Assembly: GCA_029550525.1 (NCBI GenBank)
Contig: JAKPHF010000064.1
Span: 1 to 64,000 of the forward strand
DNA length: 64,000 nucleotides
DNA from: Planctomycetota bacterium
Lineage (GTDB): Bacteria > Planctomycetota > Phycisphaerae > UBA1845 > PWPN01
Direction of reading: 5' to 3'
In this document: positions 54,201-62,214 of the stretch, piece after piece
Position numbering within the stretch: the first letter of the stretch is position 1
How the letters are laid out: each line of letters opens with the position of its first letter
Position numbers and translations under genes: made by a program
Notes under the pieces: model-generated
What the model was told of the DNA's origin: nothing
Seen by the model: the letters and a program-made list of their open reading frames with translations, nothing else
Database searches by the model: none

Positions 54201-54418
54201 AGACCGGTCATCTTCTGCTCGATGATCTGGGTCACGCTGTTCTCGACCGTTTCGGCCGACGCTCCCGGATAGAAGCAGGAGACGTAGATGGACGGCGGAG
54301 CGATGGGCGGGTACTGCGAGATCGGGAGGGTATAGATGGCCAGACCGCCCGCCACCATCATGATGATGGCGATGACCCACGCAAACACCGGGCGATCGAG
54401 GAAGAATTTCGACAACAT
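51245..54418 (-). CDS. RND multidrug efflux transporter permease (AcrB/HAE1 type)
   Basis: A 1057-residue inner-membrane pump subunit exporting hydrophobic or amphiphilic compounds with proton exchange. It has twelve expected helices and two large periplasmic loops. The TM4 proton-relay acids are present (GLLVDDAIVVVENVERIM), as is the TM10 Lys (GLTTKNAILIIQFA). N-terminal FFLDRPVFAWVIAIIMM and LPISQYPPIAPPSI are typical of HAE1. It follows the membrane-fusion gene in the same direction, with 135 bp between. No outer-membrane factor gene is adjacent, so TolC-like function must be supplied elsewhere. Confidence 0.94.
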   Translation of the reverse strand: MLSKFFLDRPVFAWVIAIIMMVAGGLAIYTLPISQYPPIAPPSIYVSCFYPGASAETVENSVTQIIEQKMTGLEGMLYMSATSDSAGGCRLELTFEPGMDPDVAWSKVQNKLQLAMASLPEVVQRSGVTVGKATRNYLMIVGLISEDGSMDGYDLRDYAQSNLEKVLARVPGVGEVQNFGSQYAMRIWIDPDRLTEYNLTFQDVITALTHYNVEISAGQFGGAPAVPGQRLNASIIVQSLLKTPEEFAAIPVRVNPDGSLVRIGDVGRAELGTDSYDIESYYNGAPSAGMGIRQMAGANALDTANAVKAKLEELSQFFPPGMKVVYPYETTPFVKVAIKEVVKTLFEAIILVFIVMYVFMGNVRATLIPTIAVPVVLLGTFAVLALFGFSINMLTMFAMVLAIGLLVDDAIVVVENVERIMSEEGLSPREATARSMDEITSALIGIGLVLSAVFGPMAFFGGSTGVIYRQFSVTIIASMMLSVVVALILTPVLCASLLKPVKAGHQPSDNAIFLLRPFFRLFDRVFFRLRDIYGGIVERSFTRKFRYLFVYLALVGVVAYVFHRLPTGYVPEEDQGMLMAQFALPVGSTLEQTREVANQIQRYFQEKESEAVESCMTISGIGFAGRSQSNGMAFIKLKQWELRDKPHLKVKAVAGRAMQTFAAEIRNAMVFVFPPPAVVELSNATGVDFMLLDQGGLGHQKFMEARNQFLALARQDPRLASVRPNGMEDVPEFRIDVDWEKAGALGVPINAIHNTISSAFGSAYVNDFIQAGRVKRVFVQAEASRRMLPEDIENYYVRNNAGKMVPFSSFASYRWTYGPARLERYNGFPALNILGEPAPGRSSGEAMAAMEEIVRKLPRGIACDWTGLSYQERMASAQGPVLYAFSILVIFLCVAALYESWPIPLANLLMLPLGALGATLATWARGMSNDVYFQIGILTTLGLTTKNAILIIQFAQERMARGEGLIEATVGAARTRLRPVLMTSLAFFFGVLPLAKANGAGAGAMNAIGTAVTGGMLSATFIDLFYIPLFFVLVSRLFRADRPKRVALSEEACAAVT

Positions 54419-54553
54419 GCGAGGCCTTTCGGAAGTCTCTCTTGCGTGCTACGACCGGCTGATCCGTCGTTCAGTTGGCACTACTCATGGGTGTGCAGCC
54501 GGAGCGGCGACGTCCGGTCGGCTGGCTGCCGCGGGCTTGCGCCCGCACTTGTC

Positions 54554-55765
54554 TCAGTTCTTTTGGGCGTCCGGCGACGCCGTGTGCAGAGCGGCCAGGT
54601 TTGCTTTCTCGGGCTCGGCCGTGAACGGAACGGCCTTGACCATCACGCCCGGGCGGACTCTCTGAGAGCCTTCGACGACAATGCGATCGCCGGCTTGCAG
54701 GCCCGAGGAAATCAGCCACTTGTCACCGATCGCACGCTCGGCGGTGAGGATCCGCTGTTCGATCTTGCCCTCGGCATCGATGACCAGGGCCACCGGCCGG
54801 CCCTTATGGTCCCGGGACACGCCCTGCTGGGGGGCCAGGATGGCCTGCTCGACGACTCCTTCCTCGATCACGGCCCGCACGTACATGCCCGGCAGCAGCG
54901 TGTGATCGGGGTTGGGGAAGACCATTCGCAGGATGAATGAGCCGGTGGAAGGATCGACGGTGACGTCGGGGAACTTCAGCGTGCCTTCCAGCGGGTAGGG
55001 CGTTCCGTCCTCCAGGAGCAGTTTGACGCGTGTTTCTTCCAACGCCCGGCCTTTGATCCGGCCCGCGGCAATGCTCCGCCGCAGGCGCAGGAGATTGGCG
55101 CTGGACTGGGGAGCATCGACGTAGATGGGGTCCAACTGCTGAATGGTGGCGAGAGGCGCCGCCTGGTGAGCAGAGACGAGCGCGCCGACGGTGACGTTCG
55201 ATCGGCCGATGCGTCCGGTGATCGGCGCGGTGACCTTGGTGTATTCCAGGTTGATGCGGGCGGCCTCGACCGACGCCTTGCCGTAGGCGATGTCGGCGTT
55301 GGCCTGCTTAAGTGCGGCCAGTGCATCGTCGTATTCCTGCTGGCTGACGGCGTTGGCGGCCACCGCCTTCTCGTAACGGCTGACCCTCAGTTGGATGGAC
55401 GGCAGGTTCGCCTCCGCTCGAGCCAGGGCGGCCACCGCAGTGTCGTACGCCGCCTGGTAGGGGGCAGGATCGATGTGGTACAGGACATCGCCTGCTTTCA
55501 CGTCGCCGCCTTCCTCGAACAGTCGCTTCTGGATGATTCCGCCGACTTGGGGGCGGACCTCGGCGATGAGGAACGCGGCTGTACGCGCCGGCAGTTCCGT
55601 GGTGATGGTCACCGGTTCGGATTGCAGTTCGATGAAGGCGACTTCGGGTGGACCGGCCGGCCCCTGAGGAGCGCCACTGGTGGGTTTGTCGCAGCCGCTG
55701 AGGATCAGGCTAGTCCCGATAAGAGCGCCAGCGATCACGAACAGGATTCCATGTTGGATTCGCAT
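54554..55765 (-). CDS. RND efflux periplasmic adaptor (membrane fusion protein, AcrA type)
   Basis: A 403-residue lipoprotein (lipobox LSGC) linking the RND pump to an outer-membrane channel. Barrel and lipoyl-hairpin segments are visible: RPQVGGIIQKRLFEEGGDVKAGD, YDTAVAALARAEANL as the helical hairpin, EYTKVTAPITGRIGRSNVTVG, then LDPIYVDAPQSSANLLRL and LLPGMYVRAVIEEGV. AGAGG stands 6 nt before ATG 55765. It lies between the CerR-like TetR gene and the pump gene, giving a leftward tetR-acrA-acrB operon. Confidence 0.93.
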   Translation of the reverse strand: MRIQHGILFVIAGALIGTSLILSGCDKPTSGAPQGPAGPPEVAFIELQSEPVTITTELPARTAAFLIAEVRPQVGGIIQKRLFEEGGDVKAGDVLYHIDPAPYQAAYDTAVAALARAEANLPSIQLRVSRYEKAVAANAVSQQEYDDALAALKQANADIAYGKASVEAARINLEYTKVTAPITGRIGRSNVTVGALVSAHQAAPLATIQQLDPIYVDAPQSSANLLRLRRSIAAGRIKGRALEETRVKLLLEDGTPYPLEGTLKFPDVTVDPSTGSFILRMVFPNPDHTLLPGMYVRAVIEEGVVEQAILAPQQGVSRDHKGRPVALVIDAEGKIEQRILTAERAIGDKWLISSGLQAGDRIVVEGSQRVRPGVMVKAVPFTAEPEKANLAALHTASPDAQKN

Positions 55766-55820
55766 ACGATGCCTCTTGTTATCACTGGGAGTCGGGTGCG
55801 GCACCCGATCATCCGTTTGG

Positions 55821-56474
55821 TCAAACTCTGTCGTGCGGCAGGCCCAAGGCCCGCATCGCATCATCGGCGATTCGTCGCTCGAGCCCTTCCAGGTATGCCC
55901 GTGGAAACGTTTTGCATCCTAATCGCTCGAGAATCAAGTCAGCGTGGTCGGCGTGGTACACGGCAGGCCCGATGAGCACGTGGGACCAGAGGCACACGTC
56001 GTGCGTCGACCATTCCGGCCGGACACGCAGGACGAGCCGGGTGAGAGCCTCGAAAGACGGGTCCAGTACCTGCTCTCGCAGGAAGGCCCGCAGCGGGTTG
56101 TCGTGCTGAGCCACTTGGTAGAGCACGCGAGAGCACCAGCGGGGCCGATCTGGCGAAAAGATCGTCTCGATCAGATACTGGACGACGCGGCGTACTGCCG
56201 CGACCTGACCGGACACGGTGTCGAGCCGATCCTGGTAGGAGGCGATGACCTCGCTGAGAGAAGGCCCGGCCTGCGAACGGCAGGCGAAACGCAGCGTCTC
56301 TTTCAGCAAGCCTTCCTTGCTGCCAAAGTGGTAGTGGATCGCCCCGAGGTTCTCCCCCGCTCGCTCGGCAATGGCTCGGGTCGAGACGCGGCCCAGACCC
56401 CGTTCGTCGAGCAGTTCTCCTGCCGCATGGATCAGGGCTAAGCGGGTTCGTTCGCTGGTGGCGTAGATACCCAT
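55821..56474 (-). CDS. TetR family regulator of the RND operon (CerR-like C-terminus)
   Basis: A 217-residue TetR-type repressor. The DNA-binding region reads RLALIHAAGELLDERG ... STRAIAERAGENLGAIHYHFGSKEGLLKET. The C-terminal half (QHDNPLRAFLREQVLDPSFEAL) matches the DUF1956/CerR type. It is the first gene of the acrAB operon, 56 bp upstream of acrA. A near-consensus promoter overlapped by dyad symmetry lies just upstream, fitting autorepression. ATG 56474; the AGGAG at 14 nt is rather far and CGGAG abuts the start. Confidence 0.9.
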   Translation of the reverse strand: MGIYATSERTRLALIHAAGELLDERGLGRVSTRAIAERAGENLGAIHYHFGSKEGLLKETLRFACRSQAGPSLSEVIASYQDRLDTVSGQVAAVRRVVQYLIETIFSPDRPRWCSRVLYQVAQHDNPLRAFLREQVLDPSFEALTRLVLRVRPEWSTHDVCLWSHVLIGPAVYHADHADLILERLGCKTFPRAYLEGLERRIADDAMRALGLPHDRV

Positions 56475-56506
56475 CTCCGAACACGACTCCTAACCGAATT
56501 TGTCCA

Positions 56507-56536
56507 ATTATAAGTCATTTGACCAAAGTCAGTCAA
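56507..56536 (-). promoter_or_regulatory. Sigma-70-like promoter with overlapping TetR-type dyad
   Basis: On the minus strand TTGACT (complement of 56531-56536) and TATAAT (complement of 56507-56512) are separated by 18 bp. Reading the plus strand, TTGACCAAAGTCAGTCAA (56519-56536) carries inverted TTGAC/GTCAA and TGAC/GTCA arms covering the -35 box and spacer. The position 33 bp upstream of the TetR ATG suggests an autoregulated promoter of the tetR-acrAB operon. The box match is direct; operator function is inferred. Confidence 0.7.
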
Positions 56537-56753
56537 GTGATGGAATTTCTCGCTGTCGCGGGGCGTGACAACGTTTTGGAGCACGCCGATCCAAGCGGGC
56601 TTGGACAGCGTCTCCAGTATTGGACGGATGCGGAGGGAATGTCTGTGTGTCTCGATATCGGGGGCGCGATCGCGGCCCGTCGGTCGTTGACAGTCCCGGG
56701 TCGAGGCGACACAATGAGAAGCTTTGCCGCTGAACGGGCCCGACTTGGTTCCT

Positions 56754-58073
56754 ATGCCAAAACGCAACATCATCTGGATACTGGTCGCGGGCGTCGTGGC
56801 CCTCCTGCTGTGGAAGATCCCGGAGAGCGCGGTCCGGCGCGACGATCTGTACACCAAGTACGGTCCGCTGCTGGACGTGCGGGTGCAGGTCCTCAAGCAC
56901 TACGTCGAGGGGGTCTCGGACGCCAAGCTGCTCAAGGGGGCGGTGGACGGGATGCTCAGCCATCTCGACCCCTATTGCGCCTACTTCGACCAGAAGGAAT
57001 ACGAGCAGTTCGACAAGCGGACCAAGGGGCAGTTCTACGGGATCGGCGTCGAGGTCACCCGTCTGCCCGGCGAGGGTCTGCTCATCGTTTCACCCATCGA
57101 GGGCAGTCCGGCGTTCCAGGCGGGGCTGCGGGCCGGCGACCGGATTACCGGTATCGACGGCTTGAAAACGGACAACATGCCGCTGGCCAAGGGCGTCGAG
57201 TTGATCAGCGGCAAGCCGGGCACGAGCGTACACCTCACGCTGTACCGACCATCCACGGAAGAGACGTTCAGCCGGACGGTCACCCGAGGCCTGATCACGG
57301 TGCGCACGGTGCGAGGCTGGGCTCGCAACGGCGAGTGGGACTGGGACTACCTGATCGACCCCGAGCATCGCATCGGCTACGTGCGAATCTCGGCGTTCGA
57401 GGGCCAGACGCCTGAGCAGTTCGACGAGGTCATCCGGGACCTGCTCGCCCGGCACCACATGCGTGGGCTCGTGCTGGACGTTCGCGACAATCCGGGCGGG
57501 CTGCTGCCCAAGGTGGTGAGCATCGTCGATCGCTTCGTGCGCGAAGGGCGGATCGTCAGCACCAAGCGTCGGGTCGGGCCGGAGCAGACGTACATCGCCA
57601 CCGGCAAGGACCTGTACCCCGATTTCCCGATGGCCGTGCTGATCAACCGGGGCTCGGCCAGTGCGTCGGAGATTCTGGCCGGCGCGTTGCGCGATCACGG
57701 GCGGGCCACGCTGGTCGGCGAACGCACGTTCGGCAAGGGCAGCGTGCAGGAGCTGATCCCGCTGGAGAACGGCAATGGGGCCATCAAGCTGACTACCGCG
57801 TACTATTACCTGCCCAACGGCGAACGCATCCACGGCCACGGCGTGGCGCCGCACATCGTCGTCGATCTGACGCCCGAGGAAAAAAGCGCGATGCTCGAAT
57901 CGCAAGTGGCGGTGTTCTCGACGAGCCTCACGCCGTCCACACAACCGTCCACGCAGCCCGCGACGGCCACGGCGCCCGACCCAACCGCGCGCGTCGAGAT
58001 GCTGATCGACCGCCAGTTACAAGAGGCGCTGAAGGTGGTGCGCGAGCAGCTGGCCACACGGCCGGCGGAATGA
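56754..58073 (+). CDS. S41 family C-terminal processing protease (CtpA-like)
   Basis: A 439-residue serine protease anchored by an N-terminal helix (NIIWILVAGVVALLLW). A PDZ domain (about 85-170; QFYGIGVEV, SPAFQAGLRAGDRI) precedes the S41 catalytic domain. The Ser/Lys dyad is expected in NRGSASASEILAGAL and GERTFGKGSVQELI, with the substrate-pocket segment VLDVRDNPGGLLP. A Thr/Pro-rich stretch and a helical tail follow. Probably periplasmic, cleaving proteins near their C-termini. The ribosome-binding site is weak; TTG 56724 is an alternative start. Tract T14 starts at its TGA. Confidence 0.92.
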   Translation: MPKRNIIWILVAGVVALLLWKIPESAVRRDDLYTKYGPLLDVRVQVLKHYVEGVSDAKLLKGAVDGMLSHLDPYCAYFDQKEYEQFDKRTKGQFYGIGVEVTRLPGEGLLIVSPIEGSPAFQAGLRAGDRITGIDGLKTDNMPLAKGVELISGKPGTSVHLTLYRPSTEETFSRTVTRGLITVRTVRGWARNGEWDWDYLIDPEHRIGYVRISAFEGQTPEQFDEVIRDLLARHHMRGLVLDVRDNPGGLLPKVVSIVDRFVREGRIVSTKRRVGPEQTYIATGKDLYPDFPMAVLINRGSASASEILAGALRDHGRATLVGERTFGKGSVQELIPLENGNGAIKLTTAYYYLPNGERIHGHGVAPHIVVDLTPEEKSAMLESQVAVFSTSLTPSTQPSTQPATATAPDPTARVEMLIDRQLQEALKVVREQLATRPAE

Positions 58074-58168
58074 AAGCTGTCACCTATCGGCTATCAGCTG
58101 TCAGCTTTCAGCTTTCAGCAGGATGTCCGGCTCACGGCCCACAGCCCACAGCTCATAGCTCAAAGCTC
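58073..58168. repeat. Heptad tract T14 (S41 protease / YkgJ-like)
   Basis: Left arm AGCTGTC-ACCTATC-GGCTATC-AGCTGTC-AGCTTTC, centre AGCAGGATGTCCGGCTCAC, right arm of GCCCACA-GCCCACA-GCTCATA-GCTCAAA-GCTC. It fills the whole 96-bp gap between two co-directional genes and reaches the next ATG. Confidence 0.8.
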
Positions 58169-58169
58169 T

Positions 58170-58685
58170 ATGGAAACAGACCCGGAGATTGTGGCCAGAC
58201 TCGCACGGGAACGTGAAGACGAGAACTGGCGGTTCCGCACGTTCCTCAAGATGGCACCGTTGCGGGTGAGCGCCCGGGCCGATCGGCTGGCTGAGGCGTT
58301 CGGGCGGGAGGCCGAGGCCCGAATGGATTGCACGACTTGTGGCGCGTGCTGCCGCGACAATTGCGTGCCGGTCATTCCCGACGAGCAGGCGCGGCTGGCG
58401 GAACGGCTCGGAATGACGGTCGAGGCGTTTCGGCAGACATATGTCACTAAGGACGACGATGGCGAACCGGCCATCGACGCCACGCCCTGTCCGTTCCTCG
58501 AGGGCAACCGCTGCTCGGTCTACGAGGATCGGCCTGAGCCTTGCCGAGGTTATCCATACGTTGGTGGCAACCTGGTTTCGCGAATGGTCGGCATCATCGA
58601 GCGCGCCGGCACGTGCCCGATCGTGTTCGACATGCTCGAGCGAGTGAAAGACGCGATCGGATTCACCCGAATCATGCCTCGTTAA
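58170..58685 (+). CDS. YkgJ family cysteine cluster protein
   Basis: A 171-residue cytoplasmic protein of the UPF0153/YkgJ (CxxCxxCC) family. Cys54, Cys57, Cys60, Cys61 and Cys65 form the first cluster (DCTTCGACCRDNC). Cys107, Cys115 and Cys125 (PCPFLEGNRCSVYEDRPEPC) form the second. Such clusters are thought to bind zinc or an iron-sulphur centre; a biochemical role is unknown. The ATG directly follows heptad tract T14, so there is no recognisable ribosome-binding site. Confidence 0.88.
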   Translation: METDPEIVARLAREREDENWRFRTFLKMAPLRVSARADRLAEAFGREAEARMDCTTCGACCRDNCVPVIPDEQARLAERLGMTVEAFRQTYVTKDDDGEPAIDATPCPFLEGNRCSVYEDRPEPCRGYPYVGGNLVSRMVGIIERAGTCPIVFDMLERVKDAIGFTRIMPR

Positions 58686-58989
58686 GCCCGCATGCGTGTC
58701 GAGCGTGTGAGCGACGGCTTTGTGGTGCAGGCATCCTGCCTGCACTGTGCACGCTGGAAGCGTGCACCACAACTTCCTGCACGCCACGCTGGCCGGCTAT
58801 TGACCGGCACCCTCATGAGGGGAGAGAATCCCGGTCGGTGAACGCCTAGACGGGGCTTGCCGGAGGTGGTCATTCATTCGGTGAGCGCCTACACTGCTGC
58901 GCAATTGTTGGACTCGTTTCTCGTCGTTGATGGTTGGATCGTTGGTAGTCTGACGTTTCGATTCCCGCAAGCGTTGAAAGGATGCGAAA
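58686..58989. other. Intergenic region upstream of tpx
   Basis: A 304-bp region holding the 54-bp repeat (58720-58773) on the left. The rest, including the tpx leader with AAAGGA, shows no clear promoter boxes. Confidence 0.45.
58720..58773. repeat. 54-bp double-hairpin repeat, copy 4
   Basis: Nearly identical to copy 2 (32978), same length: TTGTGGTGCAGGCATCCTGC on the left and GTGCACGCTGGAAGCGTGC plus ACCACAAC on the right. Separates the YkgJ-like gene and tpx. Confidence 0.85.
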
Positions 58990-59505
58990 ATGGCTCGTCA
59001 CGTGAACCTGAAAGGCAATCCGATTGAGCTGGAAGGGCCGGAACTCAAGCCGGGCATGAAGGCGCCGGACGCCGTACTGAAAAAGACGCTGGTTGACACC
59101 TACAAGCTGAGCGAGGGGCAGGGCAAGGTTCGGTTGATCAGCGTGGTGCCCTCGCTGGACACACCGGTCTGTGCCCTGCAGACCAAACGCTTCAATCAGG
59201 AAGCGACCAGTCATCCCGACGTGCTGTTTTACACGGTAAGCGTCGATCTCCCGCCGGCTCAAGCGCGATTCTGCGGCGCGGAAGGCATCGATACGACCAA
59301 GCTCGTCGTTCTGAGCGACCACTACGACTGTGCGTTCGGACGGGCTTGGGGCACGCTCATCCCCGCCCTGCGGATCGAGTGCCGGGCGTTGTTCGTGGTC
59401 GATCGCGACGGCGTCATTCAGTATGCCGAGTACGTGCCGGAAGTGACGGATCATCCCAACTACGACGCGGCGCTCAAAGTGATTGCAGCGGTCACGCAGC
59501 GTTAG
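58990..59505 (+). CDS. tpx: Thiol peroxidase (Tpx, atypical 2-Cys peroxiredoxin)
   Basis: A 171-residue peroxiredoxin reducing hydroperoxides. The peroxidatic Cys61 is in PSLDTPVCALQTKRF, and the resolving Cys95 in ARFCGAEGI. The spacing matches the intramolecular disulphide type that is regenerated by thioredoxin. AAAGGA lies 8 nt before ATG 58990. Convergent with the lipoate-transfer gene; heptads and a 14-bp inverted repeat separate them. Confidence 0.95.
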   Translation: MARHVNLKGNPIELEGPELKPGMKAPDAVLKKTLVDTYKLSEGQGKVRLISVVPSLDTPVCALQTKRFNQEATSHPDVLFYTVSVDLPPAQARFCGAEGIDTTKLVVLSDHYDCAFGRAWGTLIPALRIECRALFVVDRDGVIQYAEYVPEVTDHPNYDAALKVIAAVTQR

Positions 59506-59536
59506 GAGTCAAAAGTCAGGAGCCAGCAGCCTGGAG
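59504..59536. repeat. Heptad tract T15 after tpx
   Basis: GGAGTCA-AAAGTCA-GGAGCCA-GCAGCCT begins at the tpx TAG. Only four units, so a weaker member. Confidence 0.55.
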
Positions 59537-59619
59537 GTATGCGCACCTGGTTCGCCCCGGATGGCACGCCGGTCTGTGGCCGGGGAAGATCAGCCTTTGA
59601 TGGAGAGGAATTTGACGCA

Positions 59620-59655
59620 GGTCAATAGCCGTGCTCACGACCACGGCTATTGACC
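59620..59655. terminator. 14-bp perfect inverted repeat between tpx and lipM-like gene
   Basis: GGTCAATAGCCGTG (59620-59633) and CACGGCTATTGACC (59642-59655) pair perfectly around an 8-base loop. It lies between convergent genes, so it may terminate both. No T-run follows on either strand; a protein-binding role cannot be excluded. Confidence 0.55.
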
Positions 59656-59741
59656 CGCGCCCTTTGAGGGCGAAACAGAATCGCTCGTGGTCGCCTCTCG
59701 GCTTACCACCTCCCATTTTGTATTTCTCGCTATGTACTGCC

Positions 59742-60515
59742 TTACCGCTGGCGGGTCCACTCGGGGCCGGCGTATTTCTCACGCAACTGGTGGGCGAGGG
59801 CCAGCTCGGCCGGCGACAGTTCGCCGGGCTGGACGTCGCCGCGGCTGATGGCTGCGGCGATGGCAGGCAAGTGGTCGTCGATGTTGAAGTCCGGCGCGTA
59901 TTGGCGGACGGTCGCACAGGTCCACTGGTCGAAGCGGCAGTCGAGCACGAGCGAGCCGTGCTGAAGCACGGCCCCGGACGTGCGCCGCTGGGCGCTGCCG
60001 ATGAGCTTTCGGCCCTCGACCAGCACATCGAAGCAACTGTGCCGTTCGAAGCAGAAGAATGGTCCGCGGTGCGAGGCGGCGTCGCCCTTGTCGGCGCATC
60101 CGCGCTGGATGGGCACGCCGTGCCTGGCCAACACGGCCGAGAACGCCGCATGCACGTGTTCGTAGAGGAAGTTGCAGCGCCCGCCGGCCACGAGCTCGTG
60201 ATCCAGCGGGAGCGCGACCGAGTACGTTAGTTCCAGATCATGCAGAATGGCACCGCCGCCCGTCTGCCGCCGCACGACGGCCAGTTCGCCCGCCGGCGGG
60301 GCGAGACGCTCATAGTCCGCGTATTCCTGAAAGTAACCCAGCGAGATGGTCGGCTCGTTCCACCGGTAGAAGCGAATTGTCGGCGGCGACTCGCCCTTGC
60401 CCACGAGTGTCAGGATGGCCTCGTCTCGGGCCATATTTGTGGCACCGTCGAGTGGCGGGTCGAGAATGAGCCGCCACGTGGCAACGTGAGAAGGTGAGAA
60501 GGTGGGAACGGACAT
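59742..60515 (-). CDS. lipM: Octanoyl/lipoyl transferase of the LipM/LplA family
   Basis: A 257-residue protein of the biotin/lipoate A/B ligase fold: ATNMARDEAILTL, RRQTGGGAILHD (the RRxxGGG loop) and EGRKLIGSAQRR with Lys170. FFCFERHSCFDVLVEGRK resembles the LipM signature, where a Cys (here Cys155) forms the octanoyl-thioester before transfer to GcvH. The C-terminal accessory domain of true LplA ligases is absent. It directly follows gcvPB, fitting lipoylation of the glycine cleavage H protein. No ribosome-binding site is seen upstream of ATG 60515; instead tract T16 abuts it. Confidence 0.82.
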   Translation of the reverse strand: MSVPTFSPSHVATWRLILDPPLDGATNMARDEAILTLVGKGESPPTIRFYRWNEPTISLGYFQEYADYERLAPPAGELAVVRRQTGGGAILHDLELTYSVALPLDHELVAGGRCNFLYEHVHAAFSAVLARHGVPIQRGCADKGDAASHRGPFFCFERHSCFDVLVEGRKLIGSAQRRTSGAVLQHGSLVLDCRFDQWTCATVRQYAPDFNIDDHLPAIAAAISRGDVQPGELSPAELALAHQLREKYAGPEWTRQR

Positions 60516-60516
60516 T

Positions 60517-60560
60517 TCAAGAGCTATAACCTATGAGCTGTGAGCGATGGGCCGACAGCT
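60517..60560. repeat. Heptad tract T16 (gcvPB end / lipM-like start)
   Basis: AGAGCTATAACCTATGAGCT, then GTGAGCG-ATGGGCC units adjoin the lipM-like ATG. Shorter and more diverged than T2 or T14. Confidence 0.6.
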
Positions 60561-60569
60561 TCGTCGTCC

Positions 60570-62141
60570 TCACTTTCTGACGGTCTCGCCCTGCGGTGCA
60601 GGCGCCGGTGTGGCAGCGGCCGATTCCTCGTTCGCCGGTTTCCAACGCAGGTCGGGCTTCCTTGCCGCGGTGACCTCGTCGAGCCGATGCACGGGCATGG
60701 TCAGCGGGGCGTGATGCAGCAGCGCGGGCTTGTTCTTGGCTTCGTCGGCGATCTGCAGCATGGCGTCCGCGAAATGGTCGAGCGTCGCCAGCGACTCGCT
60801 CTCGGTCGGCTCGATCATGAGGCAGTGGGCCACGGGCCAGCTCATGGTCGGCGGATGGATGGAGAAGTCGATGAGCCGCTTGGCGACATCCAGCTCGGTC
60901 ACGCCGCGATCGCGGAAGTCCGGCACGCAGATGAACTCGTGAGCGTACGGCGGGTCGAAGGGCATCTTGTACGCGTCCTTGAGCCGGGCGGCGAGGTAGT
61001 TGGCCGACAGCACGGCTTTTTCGCTCACGTTGCGCAGGCCATCGGGGCCAAGGGCGCGGATGTAGGTGTAGGCTCGCAGGAGCACGCCGATCTGGCCGTA
61101 GAACGAGCGTACGCGGCCGATGGAGTTCGGGCCGGGCGAAGCCCAGCCGTATGTGCCGTCCTCGTGTTGCACGACCTGTGGACCGGGCAGAAATCCGCGC
61201 AGCTTCTCGCAGACGGCGACGGGGCCGGCGCCGGGACCGCCGCAGCCGTGGGGCGTGCTGAACGTCTTGTGCGTGTTGTAGTGCATGACATCCACGCCGA
61301 AGTCGCCGGGCCGGGCGATACCCAGGATGGCGTTCATGTTGGCGCCGTCGAGATAGAGCAGGGCGCCCGCGTCGTGCAGGATGTCGGCAATCTCCTTGAT
61401 CTGCGGATCGAACAGACCGGTGGTGTTAGGGTTGGTGATCATCAAGGCGGCGGTCTTGTCGTCGACCTTGGCCCGCAGGTCGTCGAGATCAACGTGGCCG
61501 TTGGGTTTGGAGGCGACGGTGAGCGTATGCCGTCCGCACATGGCGCAGCTGGCCGGATTGGTACCGTGGGCCGAGTCGGGCGTGAGCACTTTGGGGCGAT
61601 CTTCCCCGCGGCTGCGGTGCCAGGCGGTGATGATCATCAAGCCGGTCATCTCGCCGTGGGCGCCCGCGCAAGGCTGGAGCGTCACCTCGGCCAGACCGGC
61701 AATCTCGGCCAGGAACACCCGCAGATGATAGAGCATCTCGAGCATGCCCTGGACGTCGGCGTCGGCCTGCAGCGGATGCAGGTTGATGAAGCCCGGCATG
61801 CTCGCGGCTCGCTCGTTGATTTTGGGGTTGTACTTCATGGTGCACGAGCCGAGCGGGTAGAAGTTGCCGTCCACGCTCAGCAGCCGATGGGCCAGCCGCG
61901 TGTAGTGGCGCACCAGATCCAGTTCGCCGACCTCCGGGAGGGGCGGTGGGGCGGCGGCCAGCAGCTCGCGGGGGATGACCTGCTCGGGGTCGACCGGCGG
62001 CACATCGGCGGGGGGCAGCGAGACGGCTGACAGGCCCGGCGTGCTTCGTTCGAAGATCAACGGCTCGGGCGGCACCAAACCCGCGCCGAGTAATTCGTCG
62101 CAGTTGATCGCGGACGGATCGTTGTGAGTATTCCCGGACAT
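60570..62141 (-). CDS. gcvPB: Glycine dehydrogenase (aminomethyl-transferring) subunit 2
   Basis: A 523-residue PLP-dependent subunit of the P protein of the glycine cleavage system. It has the split-P signatures LIFERSTPGLSAVSLPPADV, FYPLGSCTMKYNPKINE, HGEMTGLMIITAW, AHGTNPASCAMCG, and the Schiff-base Lys in MHYNTHKTFSTPHGCGGPGAGP. ATG 62141 has CGGAG at 7 nt. In the two-subunit form GcvPA and GcvPB together decarboxylate glycine on lipoyl-GcvH. gcvPA lies upstream, separated by a 127-codon gene and tract T17. Confidence 0.96.
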   Translation of the reverse strand: MSGNTHNDPSAINCDELLGAGLVPPEPLIFERSTPGLSAVSLPPADVPPVDPEQVIPRELLAAAPPPLPEVGELDLVRHYTRLAHRLLSVDGNFYPLGSCTMKYNPKINERAASMPGFINLHPLQADADVQGMLEMLYHLRVFLAEIAGLAEVTLQPCAGAHGEMTGLMIITAWHRSRGEDRPKVLTPDSAHGTNPASCAMCGRHTLTVASKPNGHVDLDDLRAKVDDKTAALMITNPNTTGLFDPQIKEIADILHDAGALLYLDGANMNAILGIARPGDFGVDVMHYNTHKTFSTPHGCGGPGAGPVAVCEKLRGFLPGPQVVQHEDGTYGWASPGPNSIGRVRSFYGQIGVLLRAYTYIRALGPDGLRNVSEKAVLSANYLAARLKDAYKMPFDPPYAHEFICVPDFRDRGVTELDVAKRLIDFSIHPPTMSWPVAHCLMIEPTESESLATLDHFADAMLQIADEAKNKPALLHHAPLTMPVHRLDEVTAARKPDLRWKPANEESAAATPAPAPQGETVRK

Positions 62142-62214
62142 CGCTTGCTCCGAGTCAAACGCGGCGACGCCCATTGGGCGTTCTTGGGGACGTCGACGCG
62201 GCAAGAAAACAATG

